From contig PHFO01000012.1 of the NCBI GenBank assembly GCA_002861535.1, forward strand, positions 1 to 32,923: DNA of 32,923 bases, read 5' to 3'. This document shows, one piece after another, positions 8,535 through 17,569 of this stretch. The notes under the pieces were generated by a model. The model saw only the letters and a list, made by a program, of their open reading frames with translations, had not been told where the DNA came from and ran no database searches. Every line of letters starts with the position of its first letter. The first letter of the stretch is position 1. Position numbers and translations under genes: made by a program. The stretch comes from Cyanobacteria bacterium M5B4. Lineage in GTDB: Bacteria; Cyanobacteriota; Cyanobacteriia; Pseudanabaenales; Pseudanabaenaceae.

Positions 8535-11500
8535 ATGAAACTTCCTGCAATCAAGACAGCTAAGGGTTATCCCCTCCGCGGTGTTCTCGTTTTAGCGTTT
8601 GTTACCCAGACTATTTTAATTTCCGGTCTTGTCATGATCGGTTCTTGGTGGCGTGAACGCCAGGCAATTATACAAGTTTCCCAACAATTACGATCGGAAT
8701 CGACAAAATCGGTCACGACCTTTTTAGAAAAATACTTAGAAGGACCCTACCTAGTTAACTCAATAAATACCAAAGCATGGGAGTTGGGCATACTTGATCT
8801 AAAGGATGAAAATTTTGAACGTGTAGGTAAATTCTTTTGGGAGCAAATGCAAATTTATGATGTTAGTTTCATTAACTTTGGTGCTTCCAATGCTTCCTAT
8901 ATTGGGTTAGAAAGGTTTGATGATGGCACTCTGCAAATATGGGAGGTTTCATCAAAGAAATATGGCAATATTGACAACTACTTCTATAAAGTGGATGAGC
9001 GCGGCAATCGCACTACCGTGATTAGGGAAAAATTCGATTCTCGATTATTTATAGACACTGAAGCCTGGTATAAAGATGCCGTAAAAGCTGGTAAACCCCT
9101 ATGGACTTCTATCTATAGCTGGCTCGATCGGGCGGTTATTTCTATTTCTGCTAGTCACCCTTTATATGATAAACAGGGAAAGTTAGTTGGAGTATTTGGC
9201 ACGGATTTAATTCTGACGCAAATTGGTAAATCCCTGCAAAGTGCCCGCCTTAGTCCTAATACGGAGATTATTTTAATTGAGAAGGATGGGATGCTAGTAG
9301 GTACATCTAATTTATCTCCCGTGAGTGTAGTAGAAAATAAGTTTGCTAAGAGGTTACATATTACGGAAAGTTCTGATCCTTTAGTAGGATCTTTAGGGAA
9401 ATATTTAGCTAATTATAGTTCTATCTCTGAGCTTACCGATCGGGGCGATTTATCTTTTGTCCATAATAATAAGCGCTATGAACTAAAAATTACTGCCTAT
9501 GTAGATCAACACTATCCCGGGCTAGAGTGGTTCATTTTAGTAATGACACCAGAGTCGGATTTAATGACCTTAGTGAAACAAAATGACTACGGGAATATAA
9601 TCTGGATTTGGATTTCTTTGGGCAGTACTCTAACCTTAGCTTTATTTACATCCCAGTTTTTTATTAAGCCAATTAAGCAGTTAAGTTTAGCCTTTGAGTC
9701 TTTAGCTAGAGGCAACTTAAAGGAAAGATTAGCTATTACTGGTATTGAGGAGTTTACCCATTTGTCTGATTCTTTTAATGCCATGGCAGACCATTTAACT
9801 AATTTAATTTATGAGCTAGAGGCATCCAAGGCAAACTTAGATCAAAAAATTCAAGCCAGTACCAAAGAATTAAAACTCTCAGAAGAAAAATTCGCTGCCG
9901 CTTTTATCGCTAGTCCTAACCCGATCGCTATTATTAAATTACCTGAAACCACTTTTATCGAAGTAAATGAAGCCTTCTGTAAGCTATCAGGCTATAAGAG
10001 TGAGGATGTCATAGGTCGCAAAGTGGCAAAATTAGGAATCTTCACCTCAGAAACTTTCCGCGGTATTTCTAAGGAGTTATTGGAGTACGGTAGGGTAAGA
10101 AATTTTGAATTTGATTACTGGAATCGCCAGGGAGAAAAACGTACAGCTGTAGTGGCGATCGAGATGACTGACTTTGGCAGTGATGTTTATTTAGTCGCGA
10201 TCGTAAATGACATTACAGAACAGAAGCGCTTTCAGTTAGAACAAGAACGATCGCGTGCCGCCTTAGAACAAAGGGATATTGTCCTCTATCGGCAAAACTA
10301 TTACCTCAAGAATCTCAATAGTGATCCCCGGACTATGAGTGGAGATTTGAGTACTGCTTTTAGCATTTTTACGGAAACATTAACTATGGCGTTAAATGTC
10401 GATCGGGCGGGAATTTGGCTACTTAATGAAGGGGAGGGTCAATTAGTTTGTCAAGACTTTTATGCCCAGGATGACGTGAGACATTATAACGGAAGATCGG
10501 TAAATTTAGACTTAATTAAACGTTACTGGAAGTATATCGATCGGGATAGTTTCTTAAGTTCTGAAGATATTCATTGGGATGAGAAATTTAGCGAAGTTGT
10601 GGGGACACCGATTAAAGACGAACAAGTAATTGCCAGCTTTGATACTAAAATCCATCTCGGCGTAAAAACGATCGGGGTTTTAACAGTAGAAAGTCTCACA
10701 CCCCACATCTGGCTACCAGAGGAACAGAGTTTTATCCGATCGGTGTCAGACCTAATTACTCTGTCTATACAAGCGGCAGAAAGAGTGAAAACGACAGAAG
10801 AATTGGCAAAGGCAAAGGATAGCGCCGATCGGGCAAACAGAGCCAAGAGTGAGTTTTTAGCCAACATGAGCCACGAGTTACGCACACCCCTCAATGGTAT
10901 TTTAGGCTATGCCCAGATATTACAACGTCAGGACTTGCCCAGTAATGTACAAAAAGGAATCCAGACCATCTTTAATTCTGGTAATCATCTTTTAACCCTA
11001 ATTAACGACATTCTGGATCTGTCTAAAATCGAAGCGCGGAAGATGGAGCTACATCCTCATCCCGTTCATCTACAGTCATTTTTACGGGGTGTTATAGAAA
11101 TTAGCACAGTCAGAGCAGAACAGAAAGGAATTGAATTTATTCATTCTTTTAGTCCAGACCTGCCAGAGGGTATAGTGACAGATGAAAAACGATTGCGTCA
11201 GGTGCTCTTAAATCTTTTAGGTAATGCTATTAAATTTACCGATCGGGGTTATGTTAGTCTCGATGTTAAGTGTGAAGGAGGAACAGGAACAGAAAAAGCC
11301 CTTACTTTTAGCATTGCAGATACAGGTATTGGCATGACACCAGAGCAAAAAGGATTACTGTTTCAAGCATTTCAACAGGTAGGAGATGAACAACGTAAAG
11401 CAGAAGGGACAGGTCTTGGTCTTTCTATTTCCCAACGATTAGTGCAGATGATGGGGGGAGAAATCTCCGTAGAAAGCATATATGGCGAAGGTAGTCGTTT

Positions 11501-12212
11501 TTGGTTTACGGTCTCTTTCCCGATCGAAGAAAATGTTGTAACTCAGCAATATGAAGAGCATCATAGGATTGCAGGCTACAAAGGGGAAAGACGCAAGATA
11601 TTAGTTGTAGACGATCGGGATGACAATCGAGACGTCATTTACGGTCTACTTGTACCTTTAGGCTTTCAGTTAATCACTGCTCAAGATGGTGTAGAAGGGA
11701 TAAAGGTAGCAGAGGCAGAAAGACCAGATTTGATCATTACAGACTTAGTAATGCCCAATATGGATGGCTTTGAGATGGTACGTCGCCTGCGTCATAATCC
11801 TTCCTTCTGTCAGACTAAAATCATTGCTTCTTCTGCCAGTGTTTTTCAATCCGATCAAGACCGCTGTATGCAGATAGGTTGTGATGGCTTTGTGGCAAAA
11901 CCTGTACAAGCAGAGGATTTGTTTAAGACGATCAAAAAAGTCTTGAACTTAGAATGGATTGAAGCACAAATGGAAGATGCCAGTGCCAAGGAAACTGTAA
12001 CAAAACCGATCGTCTTTCCTGCATCTAATATAGTGCAAGAATTAAAAGAACTAACTCTCAAAGGCTCTTTGAAAAAGGTGATTAAACGGATCAAACAACT
12101 AGAAGAAGACGATCGTTATACTGAATTTGTCAATCAAGTCAAGTCATTGGCGGAATCCTTCCAAGACCAAAATTTATTAACATTTTTAGAAAATCCTCCT
12201 GCGTCCAACTGA
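8535..12212 (+). CDS. Membrane hybrid sensor histidine kinase (Cache-HAMP-PAS-GAF-HisKA-HATPase-REC)
   Basis: The protein has 1225 residues. A membrane segment lies at about 17-38, an extracytoplasmic double-Cache-like sensor domain at about 40-350, and a second membrane segment at about 352-376 followed by a HAMP linker. Then come a PAS domain (about 448-565), a GAF domain (about 598-752), HisKA with the phosphorylated His780 in MSHELRTPLNG, an ATPase domain (NLLGNAIKFTD, DTGIGM, GTGLGLS), and a receiver with phospho-acceptor Asp1070 in IITDLVMPNMDG. A helical tail of about 90 residues follows. The GAF domain lacks the Cys-His pair of bilin-binding cyanobacteriochromes, so I see no sign that it is a light sensor. 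It is divergent from cpeC and its ligand and output partner are unknown. Confidence 0.93.
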   Translation: MKLPAIKTAKGYPLRGVLVLAFVTQTILISGLVMIGSWWRERQAIIQVSQQLRSESTKSVTTFLEKYLEGPYLVNSINTKAWELGILDLKDENFERVGKFFWEQMQIYDVSFINFGASNASYIGLERFDDGTLQIWEVSSKKYGNIDNYFYKVDERGNRTTVIREKFDSRLFIDTEAWYKDAVKAGKPLWTSIYSWLDRAVISISASHPLYDKQGKLVGVFGTDLILTQIGKSLQSARLSPNTEIILIEKDGMLVGTSNLSPVSVVENKFAKRLHITESSDPLVGSLGKYLANYSSISELTDRGDLSFVHNNKRYELKITAYVDQHYPGLEWFILVMTPESDLMTLVKQNDYGNIIWIWISLGSTLTLALFTSQFFIKPIKQLSLAFESLARGNLKERLAITGIEEFTHLSDSFNAMADHLTNLIYELEASKANLDQKIQASTKELKLSEEKFAAAFIASPNPIAIIKLPETTFIEVNEAFCKLSGYKSEDVIGRKVAKLGIFTSETFRGISKELLEYGRVRNFEFDYWNRQGEKRTAVVAIEMTDFGSDVYLVAIVNDITEQKRFQLEQERSRAALEQRDIVLYRQNYYLKNLNSDPRTMSGDLSTAFSIFTETLTMALNVDRAGIWLLNEGEGQLVCQDFYAQDDVRHYNGRSVNLDLIKRYWKYIDRDSFLSSEDIHWDEKFSEVVGTPIKDEQVIASFDTKIHLGVKTIGVLTVESLTPHIWLPEEQSFIRSVSDLITLSIQAAERVKTTEELAKAKDSADRANRAKSEFLANMSHELRTPLNGILGYAQILQRQDLPSNVQKGIQTIFNSGNHLLTLINDILDLSKIEARKMELHPHPVHLQSFLRGVIEISTVRAEQKGIEFIHSFSPDLPEGIVTDEKRLRQVLLNLLGNAIKFTDRGYVSLDVKCEGGTGTEKALTFSIADTGIGMTPEQKGLLFQAFQQVGDEQRKAEGTGLGLSISQRLVQMMGGEISVESIYGEGSRFWFTVSFPIEENVVTQQYEEHHRIAGYKGERRKILVVDDRDDNRDVIYGLLVPLGFQLITAQDGVEGIKVAEAERPDLIITDLVMPNMDGFEMVRRLRHNPSFCQTKIIASSASVFQSDQDRCMQIGCDGFVAKPVQAEDLFKTIKKVLNLEWIEAQMEDASAKETVTKPIVFPASNIVQELKELTLKGSLKKVIKRIKQLEEDDRYTEFVNQVKSLAESFQDQNLLTFLENPPASN

Positions 12213-12278
12213 TGTAAGCAGGGCAGGCATAGGAGCAACTTAGAGTTACAATTAAAAAGCTCATTTACACCAAAACCT

Positions 12279-12986
12279 ATGTTCCTGTGGCTCAGAAGAT
12301 GTTTATTACTGCTCTGTTTAGTGTTGGTTGTGGGTTGCACGATCGGTAATGCTAAAGACGTTCCACCAGGGGAAAGTACTGCTGTGGTGAGCAATCGTCC
12401 TAATACCGAGGCAAAGAAAAATTTGAATTTACCTCAATTGCAAGGCACCGCAACAGTGGAATTGAAGTTGAGCTATGGTCCTGTGATCCTAGAAATTGAT
12501 GGCAATAGTGCCCCCATCACCGCGGGCAACTTCGTTGACCTAGTCAGTAAGGGCTTCTACAACGGTCTCACCTTCCATCGGGTCGTTAAGGAACCCTCTC
12601 CCTTTGTGGCTCAGGGGGGCGATCCCCAGGGCACGGGCACGGGTAACTACATTGATGCCAAAACTAACCAAATTCGTTACATTCCCTTAGAGATTTTGGC
12701 AGAGGGAGACAGCAAACCCACTTACAGCAAGGTTCTTCCCCCTGGACAAAAGCCTAAATTGAAGCATGCCCGCGGCGCTGTTGCCATGGCACGCACTCCT
12801 TCCCCTGATTCCGCTTCCTGCCAATTCTACATCGCCCTTGCCGACATCAACTTCCTCGATGGACAGTATGCGGTGTTTGGCTATGTCAAGTCGGGGATGG
12901 AATTTGTCGATCAAATTAAAATGGGCGACAAGATCGAGTCTGCCAAGGTGATTCAGGGGGCAGAGAACCTCAAACTACCTGCCTGA
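12279..12986 (+). CDS. Cyclophilin-type peptidyl-prolyl isomerase, lipoprotein
   Basis: The 235-residue protein begins with a lipoprotein signal peptide whose lipobox is LVVGC, giving an acylated Cys20. The mature protein is therefore membrane anchored on the periplasmic or lumenal side. The cyclophilin domain follows from about residue 50: LTFHRVVKE contains the catalytic Arg, and [24 protein letters not shown] and [10 protein letters not shown] are conserved. It catalyses proline isomerisation during folding of exported proteins. It ends 4 bp before the next gene. No clear ribosome site precedes the ATG. Confidence 0.92.
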   Translation: MFLWLRRCLLLLCLVLVVGCTIGNAKDVPPGESTAVVSNRPNTEAKKNLNLPQLQGTATVELKLSYGPVILEIDGNSAPITAGNFVDLVSKGFYNGLTFHRVVKEPSPFVAQGGDPQGTGTGNYIDAKTNQIRYIPLEILAEGDSKPTYSKVLPPGQKPKLKHARGAVAMARTPSPDSASCQFYIALADINFLDGQYAVFGYVKSGMEFVDQIKMGDKIESAKVIQGAENLKLPA

Positions 12987-12990
12987 CCTA

Positions 12991-14001
12991 ATGGCTTGGG
13001 TGACGGGGTTTAGTTGCCTTACTGCCCTCGGCAATACCCAGGCTACTTGGCACAGGCTCCTGCGGGGGGAGACGGGTATCCGATCGGGGGTCGCTCCTGT
13101 GGAGGATTACCCCAGTCTGGAAGCTCTCCTCCTGGCGGCGGTCAAGGAAGCGATCGGGACAAAAGTTCTGCCCCAAAACTGTCCCGTTGTCGTCGGCTCT
13201 AGTCGTCATTATCAATCTGACTTAGAAGCGGGGAGGTGGGTTCTGCCGGCTCGTCTTTCCGCTGTCGTGGCGCAGTTTTTACAGACCCAAGGCACAACGA
13301 TCGGTCTTTCCTGCGCCTGTGCTACGGGGAACTGGGCGATCATCCGCGCCCTGGAATTGTTGCAAGAATGTAACACAGTGGTAATTGCCTGCGCCGATCG
13401 GGCTGTTACGCCCCTGAGTTTAGCGGGCTTTAGGCAGATGGGTGCTCTAGGAACCGAGTGTCATCCCTTTAGCCAGGAGCGCTCCGGTATGATTTTAGGG
13501 GAAGGAGCGGCAGCTATGGTATTAGAAATTGAGGGCAAGGGGTGCCGCGTATTGGGCTGGGGCTGCAGCAACGATGCCAGTCATATCACCACGCCCCAGC
13601 GATCGGGGGAAGCGATCAAGGAGGCAATCCGTCAATGTTTACGGAGGAGCCAGATCAGCCCGGAACAGGTGGACATTATTTGCGCCCACGGCACTGCTAC
13701 CCGCCACAACGACCAGATGGAAGCAGAAATTATCGCCGAAGTGTTTCCCCATCAGCCCTGGGTCTGTGCCAGCAAAGGCGCTACCGGTCACACCCTGGGG
13801 GCATCGGCGCTGATTGAAGCCGTCCTGTGCGTTTTAATGCTACAAAATCAGGTCGTTTTCCCTGTTGTTGGTCTGGCAACACCGGCATTTAATTTACGCC
13901 TGCCCCGCCGATCGGAGTTAGTAGAAGCCAAAATAGCCCTCAACTTAAGTTTTGGTTTTGGTGGGCAAAACACGGCAGTCTGTTTGGGAAAAACCGGCTA
14001 A
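12991..14001 (+). CDS. Compact beta-ketoacyl-ACP synthase (KAS I/II-like)
   Basis: This condensing-enzyme homologue has only 336 residues against about 410 for FabF. The region between the N-terminal strand (MAWVTGFSCLTALGNTQATW) and the active-site loop is about 50 residues shorter than in FabF, removing most of the dimer cap. The Cys-His-His set is intact: Cys110 in CACATGNW, His233 in AHGTAT, His267 in GATGHTLGAS. The C-terminal LSFGFGGQNTAV is also normal. It is probably active, but its substrate is unclear, and a second complete FabF presumably lies elsewhere. It starts 4 bp after the cyclophilin gene, so the two are likely cotranscribed. A mobile repeat begins 3 bp after its stop. Confidence 0.85.
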   Translation: MAWVTGFSCLTALGNTQATWHRLLRGETGIRSGVAPVEDYPSLEALLLAAVKEAIGTKVLPQNCPVVVGSSRHYQSDLEAGRWVLPARLSAVVAQFLQTQGTTIGLSCACATGNWAIIRALELLQECNTVVIACADRAVTPLSLAGFRQMGALGTECHPFSQERSGMILGEGAAAMVLEIEGKGCRVLGWGCSNDASHITTPQRSGEAIKEAIRQCLRRSQISPEQVDIICAHGTATRHNDQMEAEIIAEVFPHQPWVCASKGATGHTLGASALIEAVLCVLMLQNQVVFPVVGLATPAFNLRLPRRSELVEAKIALNLSFGFGGQNTAVCLGKTG

Positions 14002-14004
14002 CAT

Positions 14005-14121
14005 CAAGACTTACGTTGCTTTTTCGGAAACCCTCACCCTCTACTAGAAAAAATTGATCTACTTCCCTTCTCCCTTCCCCTGAGCTTGTCGGAGGGGCAT
14101 TTTTCCTCAGCGTAAGTCCTG
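14005..14121. repeat. Palindromic MITE-like repeat, copy C with 6-bp target duplication
   Basis: This 117-bp element has ends CAAGACTTACG (14005-14015) and CGTAAGTCCTG (14111-14121). It is flanked on both sides by TAACAT (13999-14004 and 14122-14127). The left TAACAT includes the stop codon of the preceding gene, so insertion happened exactly there without damage. The interior has GAAAAAATTGATCTACTTCC and CCCCTGAGCTTGTCGGAGGGG. Confidence 0.85.
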
Positions 14122-14173
14122 TAACATAATAAGGACTGTTTTTGTAAGATAGAAGAATCACGGAGATATAACC

Positions 14174-14491
14174 ATGACTTTCTTTAATTCCGAAATTGTG
14201 CAGGATGAAGCCCGCCGCCTGTGGCAAGACTATCAATCTCTGATTAACCTGGGAAGTAACTACGGTAAATTCGATCGGGAAGGGAAAAAACTTTACATCG
14301 CCCAGATGGAAGCAATGACCGATCGGTTTCACATCTTTTTGAAGCGGTTTGAACTATCCGATGACTTTATGGCAAAAATGACCATGAAACAGATGCAGAT
14401 GCAATTGTCCCAAATCGGCATGACTCCACAGCAGATGTTTGATCAAATTAACCACACCCTCGCCGCTATGAAACAAGAACTAGAAAAATGA
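14174..14491 (+). CDS. DUF1825-family protein
   Basis: The protein is 105 residues long, soluble and helical. Recognised by FFNSEIVQDEARRLWQDYQ near the start, then YGKFDREGKK, MEAMTDRFHIFLKRFELSDDF and IGMTPQQMFDQ. This matches the DUF1825 family, which I know only from cyanobacteria and which has no established function. GGAG stands 8 nt before the ATG. Its stop overlaps the start of the next gene in ATGA, so the two are translationally coupled. Confidence 0.88.
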   Translation: MTFFNSEIVQDEARRLWQDYQSLINLGSNYGKFDREGKKLYIAQMEAMTDRFHIFLKRFELSDDFMAKMTMKQMQMQLSQIGMTPQQMFDQINHTLAAMKQELEK

Positions 14492-14781
14492 AAGAACTGC
14501 TCTTTGCTACTTCTCTATTTCCCTATTTGTTCTTTTTGTGGTTTATTACTCGCTCCCAAAGGTTACCCAAGCTAGCTTTGGCAGGATTCTATGGCACTCT
14601 CGTTTTTGTAGCAGTTACCATACCCGCAGGAATTTATGCTGCCAACCATTATCACACGGGTTTAGCCAATGTAGATTGGTTGCACGGCGGGGCGGAGTTT
14701 TTTCTGACAGCCAGCAATATCATTTTGGTTATGGGTTTATCTTCCCTGTCTAAATTAACTTCTGAGCCTAAAGAACAATAA
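14488..14781 (+). CDS. DUF3593-family membrane protein
   Basis: This 97-residue membrane protein has predicted segments at about 3-20, 32-52 and 70-87. It contains ATSLFPYLFFLWFITRS, VTIPAGIYAANHYHTGLANV and DWLHGGAEFFLT, the conserved blocks of DUF3593, a family of cyanobacteria and plastids without known function. It overlaps the DUF1825 gene by 4 bp and converges on accA with a 17-bp gap. Confidence 0.85.
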   Translation: MKELLFATSLFPYLFFLWFITRSQRLPKLALAGFYGTLVFVAVTIPAGIYAANHYHTGLANVDWLHGGAEFFLTASNIILVMGLSSLSKLTSEPKEQ

Positions 14782-14798
14782 CAACATCGGCAATTCTG

Positions 14799-15767
14799 TC
14801 AACATTCCTCTGCAAATACCCCCATGCGACGGAACTTTTGATAACGCAATTGCAACCGATCGGCGGGGGAAAGCTGTTGTAAACGATTCAAGTTTTTGAG
14901 CAAGCATTGCTTTAGGGCAGAGGCGGCAAGCAAAGGCTGACGGTGGGCTGCCCCTGGCGGTTCGGGCAAAATTTCATCAATCACGCCCAGCTTTTTCAGG
15001 TCAGTTGCCGTAATCTTTAGGGCTTCCGCAGCCTTCGGCGCTTTAGAACTATCCCGCCACAAAATTGCCGCACAAGCCTCCGGCGTTGCCACCGTGTAGA
15101 TCGAATACTCCAGCATAATTAGATGGTCGCCGATCCCTAGACCCAGAGCGCCCCCAGAGCCGCCCTCCCCAATTACCGTGCAGATGATGGGGACTTCCAA
15201 GTGAAACATCTCCCGCAAGTTCACCGCGATCGCTTCCCCCTGTCCCTCTTCCTCGGCAGAAACCCCAGGATAGGCGCCCGGAGTATCAATTAAAGTGATG
15301 ATCGGCAAACGGAACCGATCGGCGTGTTCCATCAAGCGGAGGGCTTTGCGGTAGCCCCCAGGGGAAGCCATGCCAAAATTGCGTAACACATTGTCCTTAG
15401 TATCCCTGCCCTTTTGATGTCCCAAAATTAACACCGGTTGCCCCCCCAAGCGCCCAATTCCTCCTACCAGGGCGGGGTCATCCCGCAAACAGCGATCGCC
15501 GTGGAGCTCTACCCACTCCTCCGTCATAGATTGAATGTAGTCCAGAGTACTGGGGCGGCGGGGATGGCGGGCAATTTGCATCCGTTGGGAGGGAGAGAGG
15601 GTACTAAAAATTTCTTGGCGCAGATGGTCAGCCCTTTGTTCTAATTGGGATAACTGTTCCGCTACATCGACCTGATTTTCCCGCGCCAATTCGCGGATTT
15701 GGTCGATGCGCTGCTCTAGCTCCACCAAGGGTTTTTCAAAACTAAGGACGATCGTGCGCTCTGCCAT
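14799..15767 (-). CDS. accA: Acetyl-CoA carboxylase carboxyltransferase subunit alpha
   Basis: The 322 residues match AccA in length and order. There is an N-terminal coiled region ([20 protein letters not shown]), then [11 protein letters not shown] and [50 protein letters not shown] and [16 protein letters not shown] are also present, and the protein ends with the crotonase-fold C-terminus. With AccD it transfers the carboxyl group from biotin to acetyl-CoA, the first committed step of fatty acid synthesis. It is transcribed alone here and divergent from the pentapeptide genes. Confidence 0.96.
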   Translation of the reverse strand: MAERTIVLSFEKPLVELEQRIDQIRELARENQVDVAEQLSQLEQRADHLRQEIFSTLSPSQRMQIARHPRRPSTLDYIQSMTEEWVELHGDRCLRDDPALVGGIGRLGGQPVLILGHQKGRDTKDNVLRNFGMASPGGYRKALRLMEHADRFRLPIITLIDTPGAYPGVSAEEEGQGEAIAVNLREMFHLEVPIICTVIGEGGSGGALGLGIGDHLIMLEYSIYTVATPEACAAILWRDSSKAPKAAEALKITATDLKKLGVIDEILPEPPGAAHRQPLLAASALKQCLLKNLNRLQQLSPADRLQLRYQKFRRMGVFAEEC

Positions 15768-15858
15768 GGATGTTGCTGTCTACTCTTTAACCATAACCAT
15801 ACCTATAATAAGGCGCGAATCGATTAAACTTATTACGTGTAGGCATAATAAAAATTTT

Positions 15859-16488
15859 GTGGCAATTGCTCAACAACTCGATCGGATTGTCCAGGGCGTA
15901 GCCCTGTGGAATGAATGGCGGTCTGAACATCCAGATACCCCTATTGATTTGAGTAATAGTAACCTGAGTGAACTAGATTTAGCAGGGGTGAACCTCTCCT
16001 TTGCCAAACTAAACGGGGTAGATTTTTGCGACAGCAATTTAGTTGCCGCCGACCTCCGCTGTACCAACTTGAGGGGAAGTAACCTCAGCGATGCCGATAT
16101 GATGGGCGTCAATCTCAGCTACAGCAACCTCACGCGGGCGGTCATGGCGGGGGTAAACCTGAGCGGCGCCAAATTACAACGCGCCAACCTCAGCCGTGCC
16201 CTGTTAGTGGGGGCAGACTTGAGCCAAGCCGACCTCACCGAATCCGAAATGCTAAATACAAAACTCCGGCGTGCCAACCTCCAGGGCGCAAAACTAGGAG
16301 AAGCAGACCTCACCGAAGCCAACCTCTGCGAAGCTAATTTACAGAGTGCCGATTTACGGCATACTATTCTCAGTGAGGCAGACTTGAGTGACGCAAACTT
16401 AGAGAGGGCTCTGATATCGGAGCAGACTGTTTTGGGGGATGCTATCCTTTTAGGTGCTGTCATGCCCGATGGCAAAATCGTGGAATGA
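15859..16488 (+). CDS. Pentapeptide-repeat protein 1 of 3
   Basis: Starting at GTG 15859 it has 209 residues. An N-terminal helix IVQGVALWNEWRSEHPDTPI leads into about 30 pentapeptide units of the A(D/N)LXX type, such as ADLSQADLTE, ANLSRALLVG and ANLQGAKLGE. These build a right-handed quadrilateral beta-helix. It ends MPDGKIVE. The open frame extends upstream into accA, but the GTG is the first start outside it. Function is unknown. It is the first of three tandem paralogues, with a 13-bp gap to the next. Confidence 0.85.
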   Translation: MAIAQQLDRIVQGVALWNEWRSEHPDTPIDLSNSNLSELDLAGVNLSFAKLNGVDFCDSNLVAADLRCTNLRGSNLSDADMMGVNLSYSNLTRAVMAGVNLSGAKLQRANLSRALLVGADLSQADLTESEMLNTKLRRANLQGAKLGEADLTEANLCEANLQSADLRHTILSEADLSDANLERALISEQTVLGDAILLGAVMPDGKIVE

Positions 16489-16501
16489 GGAGTTAAACAC
16501 T

Positions 16502-16918
16502 GTGGCAGATCGCAATCAACTGGAAAAGTTAAAGCAGGGTGCTCAAGCCTGGAATAGTTGGCGCAAAGAAAATAAGGACGTAAAGATCGACCTCGAAGAA
16601 GCTGCCCTGAGTACTGCTCACTTGGAAGGGGTTAATTTATCGGGTGCGCTTCTCAGTAAGGCGGTGCTAATCGGTGCTAACCTTGCCCATAGTGACTTGA
16701 GTGGGGCAAACCTAGAAAAAGCAGACCTCCTTGGTGCTAACCTCGATCATGCTATGCTGATCGGCACTAACTTAGCGGGGGCTGACCTCAGTGATGCTAA
16801 GCTCAATAATGCCTTAATGATTGCAGCCAACCTCAAAGGAGCGGAAATTAGCGATGCTAGCTTTGAAAACGCTAACTTGTTCCGTGCCACTATGCCCGAT
16901 GGCAGTACCCACCCTTAG
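16502..16918 (+). CDS. Pentapeptide-repeat protein 2 of 3
   Basis: The 138-residue protein starts at GTG 16502, preceded by GAGGAG that overlaps the stop of the upstream gene. It has the same plan as its neighbours: LEKLKQGAQAWNSWRKENKD, then about 18 pentapeptides (VNLSGALLSK, ANLAHSDLSG, ANLEKADLLG), and a closing MPDGSTHP. An in-frame ATG at 16463 would overlap the preceding gene and lacks a ribosome site. It has no known function and is cotranscribed with the flanking paralogues. Confidence 0.85.
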   Translation: MADRNQLEKLKQGAQAWNSWRKENKDVKIDLEEAALSTAHLEGVNLSGALLSKAVLIGANLAHSDLSGANLEKADLLGANLDHAMLIGTNLAGADLSDAKLNNALMIAANLKGAEISDASFENANLFRATMPDGSTHP

Positions 16919-16921
16919 TCT

Positions 16922-17569
16922 ATGGCGGATAGTCAACTTTTAGCTCTAATCAAGAAGGGAGTGCCCCAGTGGAATGCCTGGAAAGCAATACAACCCAAGT
17001 CCCTCAAAATTGACCTGCGGGGGGCAGAGTTGCGGATGGCACTCCTCAAGGGGGTAGATTTTAGTGAAGTGGATTTGCGATCGGCGGACCTTTCCTATAC
17101 TAATTTGACCCAAGCCTACCTAGACAGCGCCGATTTGGAGGGGGCATACCTCAGAGAAGCTAACTTACGATCGGCGGATCTACGCCGAACCAACTTGATG
17201 GAAGCAGATTTAAGGGGTGTTAATTTGCGGGAGGCGATTTTAGACAACACCACCAGAATTGAACCCAAATGGCGTTTAATCTGGGAAATTTTGAATCAGG
17301 GGGCTAGTGGCAGGGATTTAATGGGCATTGATTTGAGCTACGGCAATCTGAGTTTTGTGGATTTTTCCTACGGGCAGTTGACCTACGCCAATCTAAGTTA
17401 CGCTAATTTTCGGGATGCAGATTTGCAGTATGCCATTTTGGTAGGGGCAGACCTGCGCTACTGTCAGTTTAGTGGGGCAAATTTGCGGGGCGCTCAGTTA
17501 GACGGGGCTGTGGTGGAAGGAACTATATTTAACGGTGCGATTCTGCCCGATGGTTCTCTCTACAGCTAA
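16922..17569 (+). CDS. Pentapeptide-repeat protein 3 of 3
   Basis: The 215-residue protein begins 3 bp after the previous stop. The opening LIKKGVPQWNAWKAIQPKSL is the same helix as in the other two. Two blocks of pentapeptides (about 40-105 and 135-205) are separated by a non-repeat segment IEPKWRLIWEILNQGASGRD. That segment recurs in cyanobacterial pentapeptide proteins. The end is LPDGSLYS. Its 3' end overlaps the start of the FAD oxidoreductase gene by 20 bp. Confidence 0.85.
   Translation: MADSQLLALIKKGVPQWNAWKAIQPKSLKIDLRGAELRMALLKGVDFSEVDLRSADLSYTNLTQAYLDSADLEGAYLREANLRSADLRRTNLMEADLRGVNLREAILDNTTRIEPKWRLIWEILNQGASGRDLMGIDLSYGNLSFVDFSYGQLTYANLSYANFRDADLQYAILVGADLRYCQFSGANLRGAQLDGAVVEGTIFNGAILPDGSLYS

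Noticed and set aside
10330-10790. GAF domain as a cyanobacteriochrome light sensor
   Set aside because: No Cys-His chromophore motif; the only Cys (LVCQDF) is early in the domain.
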